This document shows positions 40,755-50,734 of a stretch of DNA of 64,000 nucleotides, piece after piece (the stretch's first letter is position 1; each line of letters begins with the position of its first letter). Position numbers and translations under genes: made by a program. This DNA comes from a bacterium (lineage in GTDB: Bacteria; JAJVIF01), in assembly GCA_022072165.1 (NCBI GenBank), contig JAJVIF010000002.1, forward strand, positions 310,001-374,000, read 5' to 3'. The notes under the pieces were generated by a model, which did no database searches, was not told the origin of the DNA, and worked only from the letters and a program-made list of their open reading frames with translations.

Positions 40755-42548
40755 GTGGCAAACGACGGCATGCTATTTAGGGATACGGGCCATCCACTGG
40801 AGTGGCTGCTGGCAAACATCGCACAGGGCGATCTTGCGCTGCCAGACATCCAGCGACCCTTTGTGTGGAGCAGCACCAAGGTGCGGGATCTGTTTGATTC
40901 CATGTTTCGTGGTTTTCCCGTAGGGTTCCTTCTCCTCTGGGAGAGTCCGCATGATATTGACTCGCGACAGGTAGGTGTGGAACAGAAATCCCGCCAACGG
41001 CCGAAGTGGCTGATCATCGATGGACAACAACGCCTGACGTCGCTGTACGCCGTCATGCGCGGCATCCCCATTCTGGACAAGGAGTACCGGGAAAAGCACA
41101 TACATATTGCTTTCTGCCCGCTGGAGGGCAAGTTTGAAGTCACGGATGCAGCCATCCGAAAAGACCCGATGTGGCTACCGGACATCACTGAAGTCTGGGC
41201 TCCAGGCTCCAGCCAGAGCAAACTGCGCAAGGACTTCATCCAACGGCTGGCGAAGGCCCGAGAGGAAAAGGGGTTACAACTGACGGAGGCAGAAGAAGAG
41301 CAGATCGAGCAGATGCTCAATCGCCTGTTCGCCCTCAAAGATTTCCGTTTCACGGCCCTCGAAGTCGACAGCGGCGTAGCAGAGGATCAGGTGGCCGAGA
41401 TTTTCGTACGCATTAACAGTCAGGGAGTTGCACTAAAGCAAGCAGACTTCATCCTGACGCTGATGTCGGTGAACTGGCCAGAGGGGCGGGTTCAACTGGA
41501 AGAGTTTTGTACATCCGGTGTACGGCCCTCACCGAACAAAGCAGCCAGTAGCTACAACTATGTGCAGGAGCCAGATCCCGCAGGTTTTCTGAGGGCTTCA
41601 TCAGCCCTGGCATTCAATCGTGCCCGGCTGCGATTCGTGTATCAGATTTTGCGGGGTCGCAATCCGGAGACCCAGGAGGTCACTGAGGAACTGCGAGAAT
41701 CACGGTTCAGGCAACTGGAAACTGCCCAGCAGGCAGCACTAAATCTGAATAACTGGCATGGGTTCATTGATTCCCTGCGGGGGGCGGGCTTTCTGAGCAA
41801 AGACCTGATCTCCTCCGAGCTGGCGGTCTGGTACAGCTACGCCATTTACCTCATTGGCCGGGAACGATACCAGGTCTCCAGTGTCACGCTGGATTGGCTC
41901 ATTCCTCAGTGGTTTGTGCTGTCCCTGCTGACTTCACGGTATACCGGCTCTTCCGAAACCCAGGCGGAAGAGGACCTGCAGGCGCTGCATGTACCGCAAT
42001 CCGCTGATGAGTTTATCCAGACTTTGCGACGCCTTATGGATCTGGTTGCCACAGATGCTTACTGGAAGGAAGAGTTGGTAAAACAACTCGACAGTTCGGG
42101 TGCCCGCAATACAGCCTTCATGACCTTCCTTGCCAGTCAAAATGCCCGAAAAGCCCCAGTCCTATTTTCTCAAAAGCTGGTGCGTGACCTGATGGACCCG
42201 CAGATTCGTCGCAAACGAACTGCCATCGAAAAGCACCACCTCTTCCCTAAGGCATTCCTGAAGCGCTCTGGGATCACAGACCAGAAGCAAGTCAATCAGG
42301 TGGCCAATCTGGCGATTCTGGAGTGGCCGCAAAACCTGAAAATTTCAGATGAAGCTCCCCAGGACTACGCGCCACGCCTCCTGATGATGGCTTCATCCGA
42401 AGACGCGAAGGCGTGGTCAGAAGCCCACGCATTACCAGAGAACTGGTACCTCATGGAGTATGACGAGTTCCTGCTGGAGCGCCGAAAGCTCATGGCCCAA
42501 CTGATACGCCAACACTTCGAATCCCTCTGCCCTGTCACAGTTTCATGA
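40755..42548 (+). CDS. GmrSD-like type IV restriction enzyme (DUF262 + DUF1524 HNH)
   Basis: 597 residues from GTG 40755 (GGAG upstream); ATG 40770 is an alternative. The N-terminal DUF262 domain carries the nucleotidase motif DGQQR (WLIIDGQQRLTSLY, ~95). The C-terminal DUF1524 domain has the HNH nuclease block EKHHLFPKAFLKR and NQVANLAIL (~495-520). This is the fused layout of GmrSD, BrxU and relatives, which cut DNA with modified bases. GC content is clearly lower than in mutS, suggesting acquisition by transfer. Confidence 0.9.
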   Translation: MANDGMLFRDTGHPLEWLLANIAQGDLALPDIQRPFVWSSTKVRDLFDSMFRGFPVGFLLLWESPHDIDSRQVGVEQKSRQRPKWLIIDGQQRLTSLYAVMRGIPILDKEYREKHIHIAFCPLEGKFEVTDAAIRKDPMWLPDITEVWAPGSSQSKLRKDFIQRLAKAREEKGLQLTEAEEEQIEQMLNRLFALKDFRFTALEVDSGVAEDQVAEIFVRINSQGVALKQADFILTLMSVNWPEGRVQLEEFCTSGVRPSPNKAASSYNYVQEPDPAGFLRASSALAFNRARLRFVYQILRGRNPETQEVTEELRESRFRQLETAQQAALNLNNWHGFIDSLRGAGFLSKDLISSELAVWYSYAIYLIGRERYQVSSVTLDWLIPQWFVLSLLTSRYTGSSETQAEEDLQALHVPQSADEFIQTLRRLMDLVATDAYWKEELVKQLDSSGARNTAFMTFLASQNARKAPVLFSQKLVRDLMDPQIRRKRTAIEKHHLFPKAFLKRSGITDQKQVNQVANLAILEWPQNLKISDEAPQDYAPRLLMMASSEDAKAWSEAHALPENWYLMEYDEFLLERRKLMAQLIRQHFESLCPVTVS

Positions 42549-42656
42549 ACGTCACCCAAAAACATCCGACCGCTGGCCTGGGGGGTGTATAACGCAGGTA
42601 CAGCATCGACCGGGGCGGTCAGTTTCACAGTCGCCCCTGTTAGGAGGGTTCCGCTC

Positions 42657-43268
42657 ATGACATCACTCGTACGGCTCCTGCCGGTACTGCTCCTCGCTGT
42701 TGGCCTCCTCACGCCCGCCGCCGCCAGCGCGGCTCCTGGCGATGGCACAGGCCTGCCGCAGAAGCGACGTCCCGATACGCCCCTGGCCCCCGGCACAGAC
42801 TGCTCCGCCAACCCCCTGAATCTGGATGGGGTAGAAGCGCGGCTCGGGGATCACATGGGTGAAGAGGGCCTGATCCTGATTCAGCTCACCGAAGACCCCA
42901 CCAAATGGAACTGGGCAGCGCTGCAGCGCTTCGCCTCAAAGGAGTACCAGCCGCTGCTGGAGGGCGTGATGGTGATCGCGGTCTATCCCGACACGCCGTA
43001 TACCCGCTATGCCGCCGAGGATCTCGACCACCTGCGGGAGTTCCTGCCGGTGGGGATCATCGATGACGCCACACGTCGCTGGCTCCCGGCGGTCCAGGAC
43101 CAGATCCACTATGCCGTGTTTGATTTCCCGGGGTCCTACAGCGCTGGTCGCTTCGATGGGACCGACAATAGCACCAAGGCGCTGGATAGTTTCATTAACG
43201 CCACCACGTCGGCTATTAAGAAGAAGGCGGCCCCCAAAAAAGGCAAAGGCGGCGACCAAAAGGGGTAA
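42657..43268 (+). CDS. exported protein of unknown function, Lys-rich tail
   Basis: 203 residues from ATG 42657 with TAGGAGGG upstream. A signal peptide ends near AAASA. The mature domain has an LILIQLTEDPTKWNW strand-helix, a VMVIAVYPDTPYTRYA segment and DQIHYAVFDFPGSYSAGRFDGTD, which could be a degenerate thioredoxin-like fold without cysteine pairs. It ends in a strongly basic tail (KKKAAPKKGKGGDQKG). No family was recognised. Confidence 0.65.
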   Translation: MTSLVRLLPVLLLAVGLLTPAAASAAPGDGTGLPQKRRPDTPLAPGTDCSANPLNLDGVEARLGDHMGEEGLILIQLTEDPTKWNWAALQRFASKEYQPLLEGVMVIAVYPDTPYTRYAAEDLDHLREFLPVGIIDDATRRWLPAVQDQIHYAVFDFPGSYSAGRFDGTDNSTKALDSFINATTSAIKKKAAPKKGKGGDQKG

Positions 43269-43336
43269 CTTGCGGCAACCGGGCACCAGTCGCCTCCCCT
43301 GGCGGCTGCCGTATGCTTCACGGCAGGAGGCCGCAT

Positions 43337-44722
43337 ATGTCTTTTCCTGCCACGACTTACCAGCAGCGTCGTCAGACCCTGCGATCGCAGGTCCCTGGCG
43401 GCGCTTTGCTGTTGCTCGGCGCGCCGGAAGTCCCCCGGAACTACGCTGCGAATACCTATCCGTTTCGGCAGGATTCGACCTTCCTCTACTACACCGGACT
43501 GCAGCAGCCGGACCTGGGGCTCTGGGTCTTTCCCGATGGCCGGGAGTGCCTGATCGCCGATCCCGGATCGCTGGAGAGCGTGGTCTGGACCGGACCGGTC
43601 CCCTCCCCGGCTGATCTGGCGGCCCAGGCGGGCATCGCCTCCGCCATCACCTGGGTGCAACTGGCGGACCTGGTGCAGGACGCCGACCACGGGCGGGTGG
43701 TGGTGCATCACCTGTTGCCGGTCCAGGCAGCGAAGCAACTTGCCCTCGCCGCGCTCTGCAACGTGTCGGTCGCCCAACTCGCAGCGCGCTGCTCCACGGT
43801 GCTGCGGGATGCGGTGATCCAGCAGCGTCTCGTGAAATCCGCTGAGGAAATCGCGGAAATCGAGGGAGCCCTGGCGGTCACCGACCGGATGCACCGGGCG
43901 GTGATGGCGGGCTGTCGCCCCGGCGCGACCGAGCAGGCACTAGTGGCGGAACTGGAGCAGATCGCCCTCGCGGCGGGCTGCCAGCAGTCGTACCACCCGA
44001 TCCTGACGGTCCGCGGGGAGATCCTGCACAACCACGGGTATCAGCACACCCTGCAACCGGGCCAGCTGCTGCTCAACGATTCCGGCGCGGAGAGTCCGAT
44101 GGGATATGCCTCGGACATCACCCGGTCCCTCCCGGTGAGTGGCCAATTCACGGACCAGCAGCGACTGATCTATACGCTGGTCCTGGACGCGCAATTGTTG
44201 GCGATTGAGCAGATCCGTCCGGGGATCCCCTATCAGGCGGTCCACGAGGCGGTCTGCCTCCATTTCGCAACGGGCCTCTGCGACATTGGACTCATGCAGG
44301 GGGATCCGGCGGAAGCGGTCGCGGCCGGCGCACACGCCGCCTTCTTTGTGCATGGGCTGGGACATGCCCTCGGGCTCGATGTCCATGACATGGAGGACCT
44401 GGGGGAGGACGCGGTCGGCTACGGGCTCTCGTATCAGCGCTCGTCCCATTTCGGCACGCAATTCCTGCGCTTCGCCCGGGAAGTCCAGCCGGGATATGTC
44501 CTGACAGTCGAGCCGGGACTCTATTTCATCGATGCCCTCTTCGATCAGTGGGCCGCCGAGGGGCGCCATCGGGATTTCCTCCGGTACGACCAGCTCGCGC
44601 AGTGGCGGGGCTTCGGGGGCATCCGGATCGAAGACGATGTCCTGGTCACCGACACCGGTGCCCGGGTCCTGGGACCGGGGATTCCGAAGGGGATCGCCGA
44701 GGTCGAGGCCGCGATGGCCTGA
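43337..44722 (+). CDS. pepP: Xaa-Pro aminopeptidase (M24B)
   Basis: 461 residues from ATG 43337 with GCAGGAGG upstream. The N-terminal aminopeptidase-P domain (NTYPFRQDSTFLYYTGL) is followed by the pita-bread fold. Metal ligands are in order: Asp in LLNDSGAE, Asp in YASDITRS, His in VHGLGHALGLDVHD, Glu in TVEPGLY and Glu in IRIEDDV. It removes N-terminal residues preceding proline, probably in the cytoplasm since there is no signal peptide. Confidence 0.9.
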   Translation: MSFPATTYQQRRQTLRSQVPGGALLLLGAPEVPRNYAANTYPFRQDSTFLYYTGLQQPDLGLWVFPDGRECLIADPGSLESVVWTGPVPSPADLAAQAGIASAITWVQLADLVQDADHGRVVVHHLLPVQAAKQLALAALCNVSVAQLAARCSTVLRDAVIQQRLVKSAEEIAEIEGALAVTDRMHRAVMAGCRPGATEQALVAELEQIALAAGCQQSYHPILTVRGEILHNHGYQHTLQPGQLLLNDSGAESPMGYASDITRSLPVSGQFTDQQRLIYTLVLDAQLLAIEQIRPGIPYQAVHEAVCLHFATGLCDIGLMQGDPAEAVAAGAHAAFFVHGLGHALGLDVHDMEDLGEDAVGYGLSYQRSSHFGTQFLRFAREVQPGYVLTVEPGLYFIDALFDQWAAEGRHRDFLRYDQLAQWRGFGGIRIEDDVLVTDTGARVLGPGIPKGIAEVEAAMA

Positions 44723-44767
44723 GTTGCGGGGGCTTCTCCGGCAACCGGACCCCGCCATCAGGGGTCC
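44723..44767 (+). terminator. tandem hairpins after pepP
   Basis: GTTGC (44723-44727) pairs with GCAAC (44741-44745). GGACCCC (44747-44753) pairs with GGGGTCC (44761-44767) across a 7-base loop. They lie directly after the pepP stop; no T tract was seen. Confidence 0.45.
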
Positions 44768-44820
44768 TATCCGGGTATCCTTAGCCGGTAACGCGGCGCC
44801 GTGTGCGCCAGGAGGCTACA

Positions 44821-47079
44821 GTGACCCTCGATACCCGTCAACTTCGCACCCTGATTGGACGCTTCCGGGCGCAACATGCCCTGGAAGTCGGGGCGCGTGG
44901 CCTCTTCTATGGCGGTCTGGGATCAGCAGTTGTCATTCTGGCTGACAAGATCCGGCCGTTTCCCACCTCCTGGGACCCGGGCTTTCTCGCACTGGGCGTT
45001 GGTGTCGGCCTCGGAGTGCTGGCGGGGGCCTGTGCGCTGCTGAAGCGCTATCAACTCGAGGATGCCGCCCGGGCGATTGACGCGCACTATGGGCTCCAGG
45101 AGTTGCTCGGGTCGGCGCATGAACTCGCGCCGGTCGCCGCGGGCGAGTTCGAAGCGGCGGTCGCGACGGCGGCTGACCGGCTGGTGAAGTCGCAGAACTT
45201 CACCCGCGATTTCCGGCTTCGCCCACCCGCGTATACCCGTCAGGCGACCGCCAGCATCGCGGTGGCTGGTCTCCTCATTTTTGTGCCGCCGCTGCAAACC
45301 CTGAATCCGGCGAAACGGGCAGAACTCGCGGAACTCAAAGCCCGGGAAGCGGCGCTGCAGGAACTCGCCCGCGACCTGAAGGAAATCCGCAAAGACGATG
45401 CCGCCCTGGAGGAACTCGCCCGGGAGGTGGAGGACCTGGCGGTCCGCTCCCAGAAGCAGCGACTGACCAAAGAGGACTTCCTGCGCGAACTGGATGAGAT
45501 TCAGAAAGAACTCGAATCCCGGATGGCGGACCTCGACAAAGAGGGGACCGCGAAAGCGCTGGAGTCGCTGAAGGAATCGATGTCGGATCTCGCGATCCCC
45601 GAGGTGGGTGAAGCGAAGGACCTCGCGGCGCAGATGGATGCCCTCCAGAAGCGTCTGGAAAAGAAGGACCTGAAGTTCGATCAGCTCGACCAGCTGGAAA
45701 AGACCCTCAAAGCCCAGCAGGAAAATCTGAAAGACCACAAAGAACTCAACAGCCTGAACAAAGAGCTGGGGCGTATGCGCGAGGAAGCGCTGAAGCAGCA
45801 GCAGGAGAAGCTGGGCGGCGAGGTGAATCGCCTGCTGGATGAGATGTCCAAAGAGGCGAAAGAGGGCGCGCAGAAGACCCCCGAGCAGCTCAAACAGCAG
45901 TTACAGCAGCAGGTCCAGCAGATGCAGCAGGAGGCCCGACAGGGGCAGCTCGGGCAGGAAGACACCAACAGCCTGCAGCAGAAAATCGATCAGCAGCGCC
46001 AGTCGGACCCCGCATCCGCCACCCGGATGCAGGAGCTCAACGACCGCCTCAACCAGGCCCTCAGCAAAGAACAGCAGCTGGGCAACGAGGTCCAGCAGCA
46101 GCAGTCCCAGAATCAGCAACCGTCACAACAATCCCAGCAAGGCCAGCAGGGCGAACAGCAACAGGGGCAACAGTCCCAGCAGGGGCAGCAGGGCGAACAG
46201 GCCCAGCAAGGCCAGCAGTCCCAACAGGGACAGCAGGGGGAGTCAGGACAACAGCCGGGCCAGCAGTCCCAGCAGGGACAGAGCGCAGGCCAGCAGCAGT
46301 CCGGCCAGGGGCAACAAGGACAGTCCGGCCAGTCACCCAGCCAGCAGCCCTCCCAGAATCCTGATGGCCAGGGGCAGGGACAGGGCCAGATGACGGTCGA
46401 GCAGTGGATGCAGCAACAGCAGCAGTCGCAGCAGGGGAACTCCCAGGGTCAGGGCGGTCAGCCGATGGAAGGCTCTCCGCAACTCGGACCCCAGGGTCAG
46501 AATCCCGGTCAGGGGCAGGGTCAGGGGAGTGGCCAGGGGTCCCAGGGCTTCTCCTCCATGTCCCCGGAAGAAATGCGCAACTGGGCTGACATGCTCAAGG
46601 AGTACCAGGGTCTCTCTTCCACCAATCGCAAGCTGGGACAGACTCGTAGCGGCGGATCTGGCAAGCCCGGTGAGGGGAGCGGCGCCGGAGGCGGCAACGG
46701 CTGGGGCCTCGGGCATAACCCCGGAGGGACTCCCTCGAATCAGGGGAGCGGGCAAGCCCAGAACCAGCCGGGGATGAAAACACAACAGAGCAAGCTGACC
46801 CTGGACCAGATGCTCGACTTCCAGGCGCTCTACGATCCCCATCTCATAGATGCCCGGATCCGCGACGAGCACAAAGTCCAGGGCTACCTCCAGGAAGGCG
46901 AGTCCGGCGGCTTTACGATGGTTAAAGCCCCCAACGTGGAAGAGGGGGATGCGCTGACGCCGTACTTTTCCGTGGACCCCAAGACCGCCGATGCGGAGGT
47001 CCAGGCCCTGGAAAATCAGGAAATCCCGGCGAATCTCAAGGACCTGGTGCGGCAGTACTTCGACAGCCTGAAGCAATAG
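44821..47079 (+). CDS. membrane protein with long Gln/Gly/Ser-rich repeat region (DUF4175-like)
   Basis: 752 residues from GTG 44821 (AGGAGG upstream). There are two hydrophobic helices at ~25-75 and another at ~145-160. The segment QLEDAARAIDAHYGLQELLGSAHEL is typical of large membrane proteins found near MoxR/BatA genes and of DUF4175 proteins. Residues ~170-400 are a charged coiled coil (ELARDLKEIRKDDAALEEL). About 415-575 is almost pure Gln/Gly/Ser, and the end (IPANLKDLVRQYFDSLKQ) matches the tail of those proteins. A cell-envelope scaffold role is inferred. Confidence 0.7.
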   Translation: MTLDTRQLRTLIGRFRAQHALEVGARGLFYGGLGSAVVILADKIRPFPTSWDPGFLALGVGVGLGVLAGACALLKRYQLEDAARAIDAHYGLQELLGSAHELAPVAAGEFEAAVATAADRLVKSQNFTRDFRLRPPAYTRQATASIAVAGLLIFVPPLQTLNPAKRAELAELKAREAALQELARDLKEIRKDDAALEELAREVEDLAVRSQKQRLTKEDFLRELDEIQKELESRMADLDKEGTAKALESLKESMSDLAIPEVGEAKDLAAQMDALQKRLEKKDLKFDQLDQLEKTLKAQQENLKDHKELNSLNKELGRMREEALKQQQEKLGGEVNRLLDEMSKEAKEGAQKTPEQLKQQLQQQVQQMQQEARQGQLGQEDTNSLQQKIDQQRQSDPASATRMQELNDRLNQALSKEQQLGNEVQQQQSQNQQPSQQSQQGQQGEQQQGQQSQQGQQGEQAQQGQQSQQGQQGESGQQPGQQSQQGQSAGQQQSGQGQQGQSGQSPSQQPSQNPDGQGQGQGQMTVEQWMQQQQQSQQGNSQGQGGQPMEGSPQLGPQGQNPGQGQGQGSGQGSQGFSSMSPEEMRNWADMLKEYQGLSSTNRKLGQTRSGGSGKPGEGSGAGGGNGWGLGHNPGGTPSNQGSGQAQNQPGMKTQQSKLTLDQMLDFQALYDPHLIDARIRDEHKVQGYLQEGESGGFTMVKAPNVEEGDALTPYFSVDPKTADAEVQALENQEIPANLKDLVRQYFDSLKQ
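46090..46530 (+). repeat. Gln-rich coding minisatellite
   Basis: Imperfect CAG/CAA/GGC-based units (commonly 9-15 bases, CCAGCAGGGGCAG-like) repeat through this part of the membrane-protein gene. The repeat keeps the reading frame, so changes in copy number would lengthen or shorten the Gln-rich region rather than disrupt it. Confidence 0.8.
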
Positions 47080-47126
47080 GTCGCGCCGCGCCATGAGGTG
47101 AATCGTCGCGTATCCTCCAGTCCCAC

Positions 47127-48146
47127 ATGACGCGACTTCGACTCCCGGTCCTGCTCGGGCTTCTCTGGTGTACTGCGTCCCAGGCCGCACCTATCGTCGA
47201 TGTCACTCCGGCCGACTTCACGCACCTGGGGACTCGTCCGGTCGGCATGGGCGGAGCCTGGGTCGCCTATGGGCCAGATGAGCAGGGACTCTTCCACAAC
47301 CCCGCGACCCTGGCGCGTCACAAACTCCCCCGCTTTGGCACCTCGCACTCCGCGCGACATTTTCCTGGTCCCCGCGAACGGGACCACCTCGATGCCGACC
47401 CCACTGCGCTGATCTGGCCCCTCACGCCATGCTTCACCATCGGCCAGGGATGGGTCACGCAAGGGGAACTGGGCTATGCCCACCACGACCTCTCAGACCC
47501 GGCGTTCCCGCCACAACACCTCTGGGGGACCGAGCGGAGCGAAGCCCTCGCCTGGGACCTGTTGCTGCTGCAGCTCGGTGTCAGTCACCGGACCCAGACT
47601 TATCGCTACGCCGATCCTGAAGCGTGTCGCCGGACCCCCGAGTCCCCGGCGCTGGATGGTCCCAGCCTGACGATGGCTGGCGAGGGACTCACCTGGGGAC
47701 TCCTGGCGCAGGTCGCGCCGGGGGTGCGCTATGGCTATAGCGAATCGAAGCTGGAGCAGGATTACTTCCCCGCTGGAGCTCCGACTTACGGTGTCTCCAA
47801 GGTCCAGACGAGTCAGGGCTGGGCGGTGCATCCCACCGGCTGGCTGACGCTCACCCGGCAGACTGATCAGGTCCGTTACCGGACACTGATCGATGGCGTG
47901 AAAGCGAAGCAGAGCGAGTCGCCGGTGGCCTGCTGGGGGGTGGAGTGCTGGCTCGGTCCCTGGCTGGCGGTCCGGACCGGGGGCAGCGACATCGGTCGCA
48001 CCTGGGGTGTCACCCTCGATCTGCCGTTGCTGCCAGCGCTCCACTATGGGGAAGCCGAAGCCCTGATGCAGCGGATCAGCCTCGCTCCCTGGCCTGCAGG
48101 CAAGTACGAGAACACCCATCACTATTCCTGGTCGCTGGGCCTCTAG
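47127..48146 (+). CDS. PorV/UPF0164-like outer-membrane protein
   Basis: 339 residues with a signal peptide ending near ASQAA. The N-terminal signature GTRPVGMGGAWVAYGPDEQGLFHNPATLA is that of PorV/FadL-related barrel proteins of diderm bacteria. The rest alternates short hydrophobic strands and ends in an aromatic/hydrophobic C-terminal strand (HHYSWSLGL). It supports an outer membrane in this organism. The gene starts 47 bases after the Gln-rich membrane protein gene, with a TATCCT box ten bases before the ATG. Confidence 0.75.
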   Translation: MTRLRLPVLLGLLWCTASQAAPIVDVTPADFTHLGTRPVGMGGAWVAYGPDEQGLFHNPATLARHKLPRFGTSHSARHFPGPRERDHLDADPTALIWPLTPCFTIGQGWVTQGELGYAHHDLSDPAFPPQHLWGTERSEALAWDLLLLQLGVSHRTQTYRYADPEACRRTPESPALDGPSLTMAGEGLTWGLLAQVAPGVRYGYSESKLEQDYFPAGAPTYGVSKVQTSQGWAVHPTGWLTLTRQTDQVRYRTLIDGVKAKQSESPVACWGVECWLGPWLAVRTGGSDIGRTWGVTLDLPLLPALHYGEAEALMQRISLAPWPAGKYENTHHYSWSLGL

Positions 48147-48176
48147 CCCGGGCGAACTGTGGTAAGCCTGTCGCAT

Positions 48177-48977
48177 ATGGCCATCGCCCTGTCGGTCCGA
48201 AACCTCACCAAGCGATATGACCGCTTCACTGCTGTCGAAGGAATCGACTTTGAGGTGCATGGGGGCGAGATTCTCGGACTCCTCGGCCCCAACGGGGCGG
48301 GCAAGACCACGACGCTGAAAATGCTGGCGGGGGTCATGGCTCCAACTGCCGGCGAAATTCGCCTCGGTGAGATTGATGTCGTGCGGGCCCCCCAGGAAGC
48401 AAAGCGCTGGCTCGGGTACCTTCCGCAGGAGCCCTATGCCTATGAAAAGCTCACGGGTCGGGAGTTCCTCCATTTCATTGCCGAGGTCCGGAGCATCCCG
48501 GTGGCGCGACGTGCCACCCTCTTCGAGCACTGGCTGACCGCATTTGATCTCACCAAAGATGCCGACAAACTGCTGGAGAGCTACTCCGGCGGGATGCTCA
48601 AGAAGCTGCTGCTGATCGCCACCCTTATGCACGAGCCTCCAGTCCTGCTGCTGGATGAGCCGACCATCTCGCTGGACCCCCTGACTGTCCGGAAGGTGCG
48701 TCAGCAACTGGAGCTGCGAGCTGCCGCCGGCAGCGCCATCATCCTGAGCACCCATGTGCTGGAGATTGCAGAAAAACTCTGCGACCGAATCGCCATCATC
48801 TATGGCGGACAGCTCTGCGCCCTGGGGACCATGCCCGAGCTACAGGCCGCCTGGCTCGGTGATGTCCCGGGCACCCTGGAAGACATCTTTCTCCGGGCCA
48901 CCGGCGCCGAGCTGGACGAGGGCGCGTTGCCGGAAGGCGACAGCGCGTCGGTCGCCGGGAGCAGCCTCGAGGCATGA
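48177..48977 (+). CDS. ABC transporter ATP-binding protein
   Basis: 266 residues from ATG 48177. Walker A GPNGAGKT (~40), Q-loop LPQEPYAYEKLTG, signature YSGGMLKKLLL, Walker B VLLLDEPTISLDP and H-loop STH are intact. The style (gliding/Na+/multidrug exporter type, DrrA-like) and the following permease indicate an export or membrane-remodelling transporter. The stop overlaps the permease start (ATGA). Confidence 0.9.
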   Translation: MAIALSVRNLTKRYDRFTAVEGIDFEVHGGEILGLLGPNGAGKTTTLKMLAGVMAPTAGEIRLGEIDVVRAPQEAKRWLGYLPQEPYAYEKLTGREFLHFIAEVRSIPVARRATLFEHWLTAFDLTKDADKLLESYSGGMLKKLLLIATLMHEPPVLLLDEPTISLDPLTVRKVRQQLELRAAAGSAIILSTHVLEIAEKLCDRIAIIYGGQLCALGTMPELQAAWLGDVPGTLEDIFLRATGAELDEGALPEGDSASVAGSSLEA

Positions 48978-50656
48978 CCCCGCAGACGCCCACCCCCGCC
49001 CTCTCCTGGCTCCGCGCTGCCTGGATCATCGAGCGGACACGGCAGCAACAGGGCTGGAACCTGGTCCGCTACGCCAAACCGGGGGAACGGATCCGCCGCT
49101 GGGGCGGCCTCGCGTTCCGCATCCTCTGGCCCCTGGGGGGGACACTCTTTGGGGCGTATGTCTTTCGGGGCCTGCGGCACGCGTCGCTCTTTGGCGATGC
49201 CTCCGCGAATTTTCTCCTCGCGATGCTGGCCCTCTTTACAGCGCTCCTGCTTTTTGTGTCCGCGATCAAGTTCGCCTACCAAACCTTCTTCGGCGCTCCC
49301 GACCTCCCACTCTTGCAGTCGCTCCCCCTGCCGACTCGCGGGATCTTTGTCGGGAAGTACCTCGACAACCTCGCTTTCTCCAATCAGCTGGTCTCGATCT
49401 TCGCCCTGGGTCCGTTTCTGGCGTACGGGCTGGCCTTCGACTGGCCCTGGTCCCGTCTGCTCGTGGCGGTCCTGGGGCTCCTCTACCTCCCGGTCTACAC
49501 CACGGCCCTCGGGATCCTGATCAGTGTCCCTATCAGTCGCTTTGTCTCCCGGAGCCGGATGCGGGAGACCCTGATGCTGGGGAGTATGGCGGCAAGTGTG
49601 GCGTGTTACGCCCTCATGCGGCAGGCGATCCGGATTGAGATGAGTGGCGGCCCGCCGGATGTCCATGCGCTCCTTTGGGACTGGCTGCCAGTCTCCTGGC
49701 TCGCGTCCTGGGCTATCGCCCCGACCGACCCCGCAAGTCAGACCCTTCTCGCGCAGTACTTCTGGCTCGGTACAACCCTTTTTGTGGCCTCGGCCTGGCT
49801 CGGCGATATGGCGTATCAGTACGGTATCTCGCATCTGGAGCTGGAAGCGGAAGGAAGCGGGTCCTCGGCGACTCCCTGGCTGTTGCGGATCGACCGGGGG
49901 AGCCCCTCCCCGGCCCGGGCGTTCTGGTTCAAGGACCTGCTGACCTTCAGCCGGGATCCGCGGCAGTGGTACTACCTGGTTTTCTTCGGGGTCCTCTTTT
50001 TCCTGCCTGTCGACCCCACCGGCACGATGACTGGCGCACATGGGATGGGGCGTCTGCTGGTGAACACTATCTCCAATGCGTTCATCGTGGTCATCATGGC
50101 GACCATGGCGCTGCAGGAACTCTCCGTGCTGGGGTATAGCCGGGAGGGGTCGCGACGCTGGCTCCTGCACGCGCTCCCCTTGCGTCCGATGCAGCTGCTG
50201 CTGGGGAAGTTCCAGGTCATTCTCTTTTGCACGGTGATCCTGGCGACCTTCGGCGTCCTCTGCCTACTCGGCGTGGGACAGCTGGCCCCGGCGGATGTCC
50301 TGCCGACCCTGGCGGGGTCGTTGCTGATGGCGGGGACCCTCAACTTTGCCTTTTTGTCCCTGGGAGCCCGGTGGCCCGACTTCGAGGGCTACGCCCAGCG
50401 GCAGCGGGTGAGTCCGACCCTGGCGCTGGCGATCGCTATGGTGGATGGCGTAGTAATCGGCGTATTCCTGCTGCTCGCGACCCTGCTGGCGAGTTATACC
50501 GAATGGGCTCCCTGGATTCCGGCGCTGTCGGGGATTTCGTTCAGCGTCCTGCTGGGGGTAGCGGTCGGCATCATGGGACTGACATTGCTGGGGCTGATCG
50601 TGATGAGTCTCTGGAACGGCTTCGTGGCCTCAAAGCGGGTGCTGCAGGAGCGGTAG
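48974..50656 (+). CDS. ABC transporter permease
   Basis: 560 residues starting within the last codons of the ATPase gene, so translationally coupled. About twelve hydrophobic segments lie in two groups around a soluble middle (~285-330, with LELEAEGSGSS). There is no binding protein gene, in line with an exporter. The substrate cannot be deduced. Confidence 0.85.
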   Translation: MTPQTPTPALSWLRAAWIIERTRQQQGWNLVRYAKPGERIRRWGGLAFRILWPLGGTLFGAYVFRGLRHASLFGDASANFLLAMLALFTALLLFVSAIKFAYQTFFGAPDLPLLQSLPLPTRGIFVGKYLDNLAFSNQLVSIFALGPFLAYGLAFDWPWSRLLVAVLGLLYLPVYTTALGILISVPISRFVSRSRMRETLMLGSMAASVACYALMRQAIRIEMSGGPPDVHALLWDWLPVSWLASWAIAPTDPASQTLLAQYFWLGTTLFVASAWLGDMAYQYGISHLELEAEGSGSSATPWLLRIDRGSPSPARAFWFKDLLTFSRDPRQWYYLVFFGVLFFLPVDPTGTMTGAHGMGRLLVNTISNAFIVVIMATMALQELSVLGYSREGSRRWLLHALPLRPMQLLLGKFQVILFCTVILATFGVLCLLGVGQLAPADVLPTLAGSLLMAGTLNFAFLSLGARWPDFEGYAQRQRVSPTLALAIAMVDGVVIGVFLLLATLLASYTEWAPWIPALSGISFSVLLGVAVGIMGLTLLGLIVMSLWNGFVASKRVLQER

Positions 50657-50721
50657 AGGTCAGCGAAGGTGAAGTGTGATTCAGTTCTGCATCTACTCGG
50701 CCAGGTTCTGTGGCTGTCTGC

Positions 50722-50727
50722 TATGCT
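50722..50727 (+). promoter_or_regulatory. TATGCT -10 box, leaderless start of the TPR gene
   Basis: TATGCT ends seven bases before ATG 50735; no ribosome-binding site lies between. Confidence 0.5.
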
Positions 50728-50734
50728 AAGCAGC

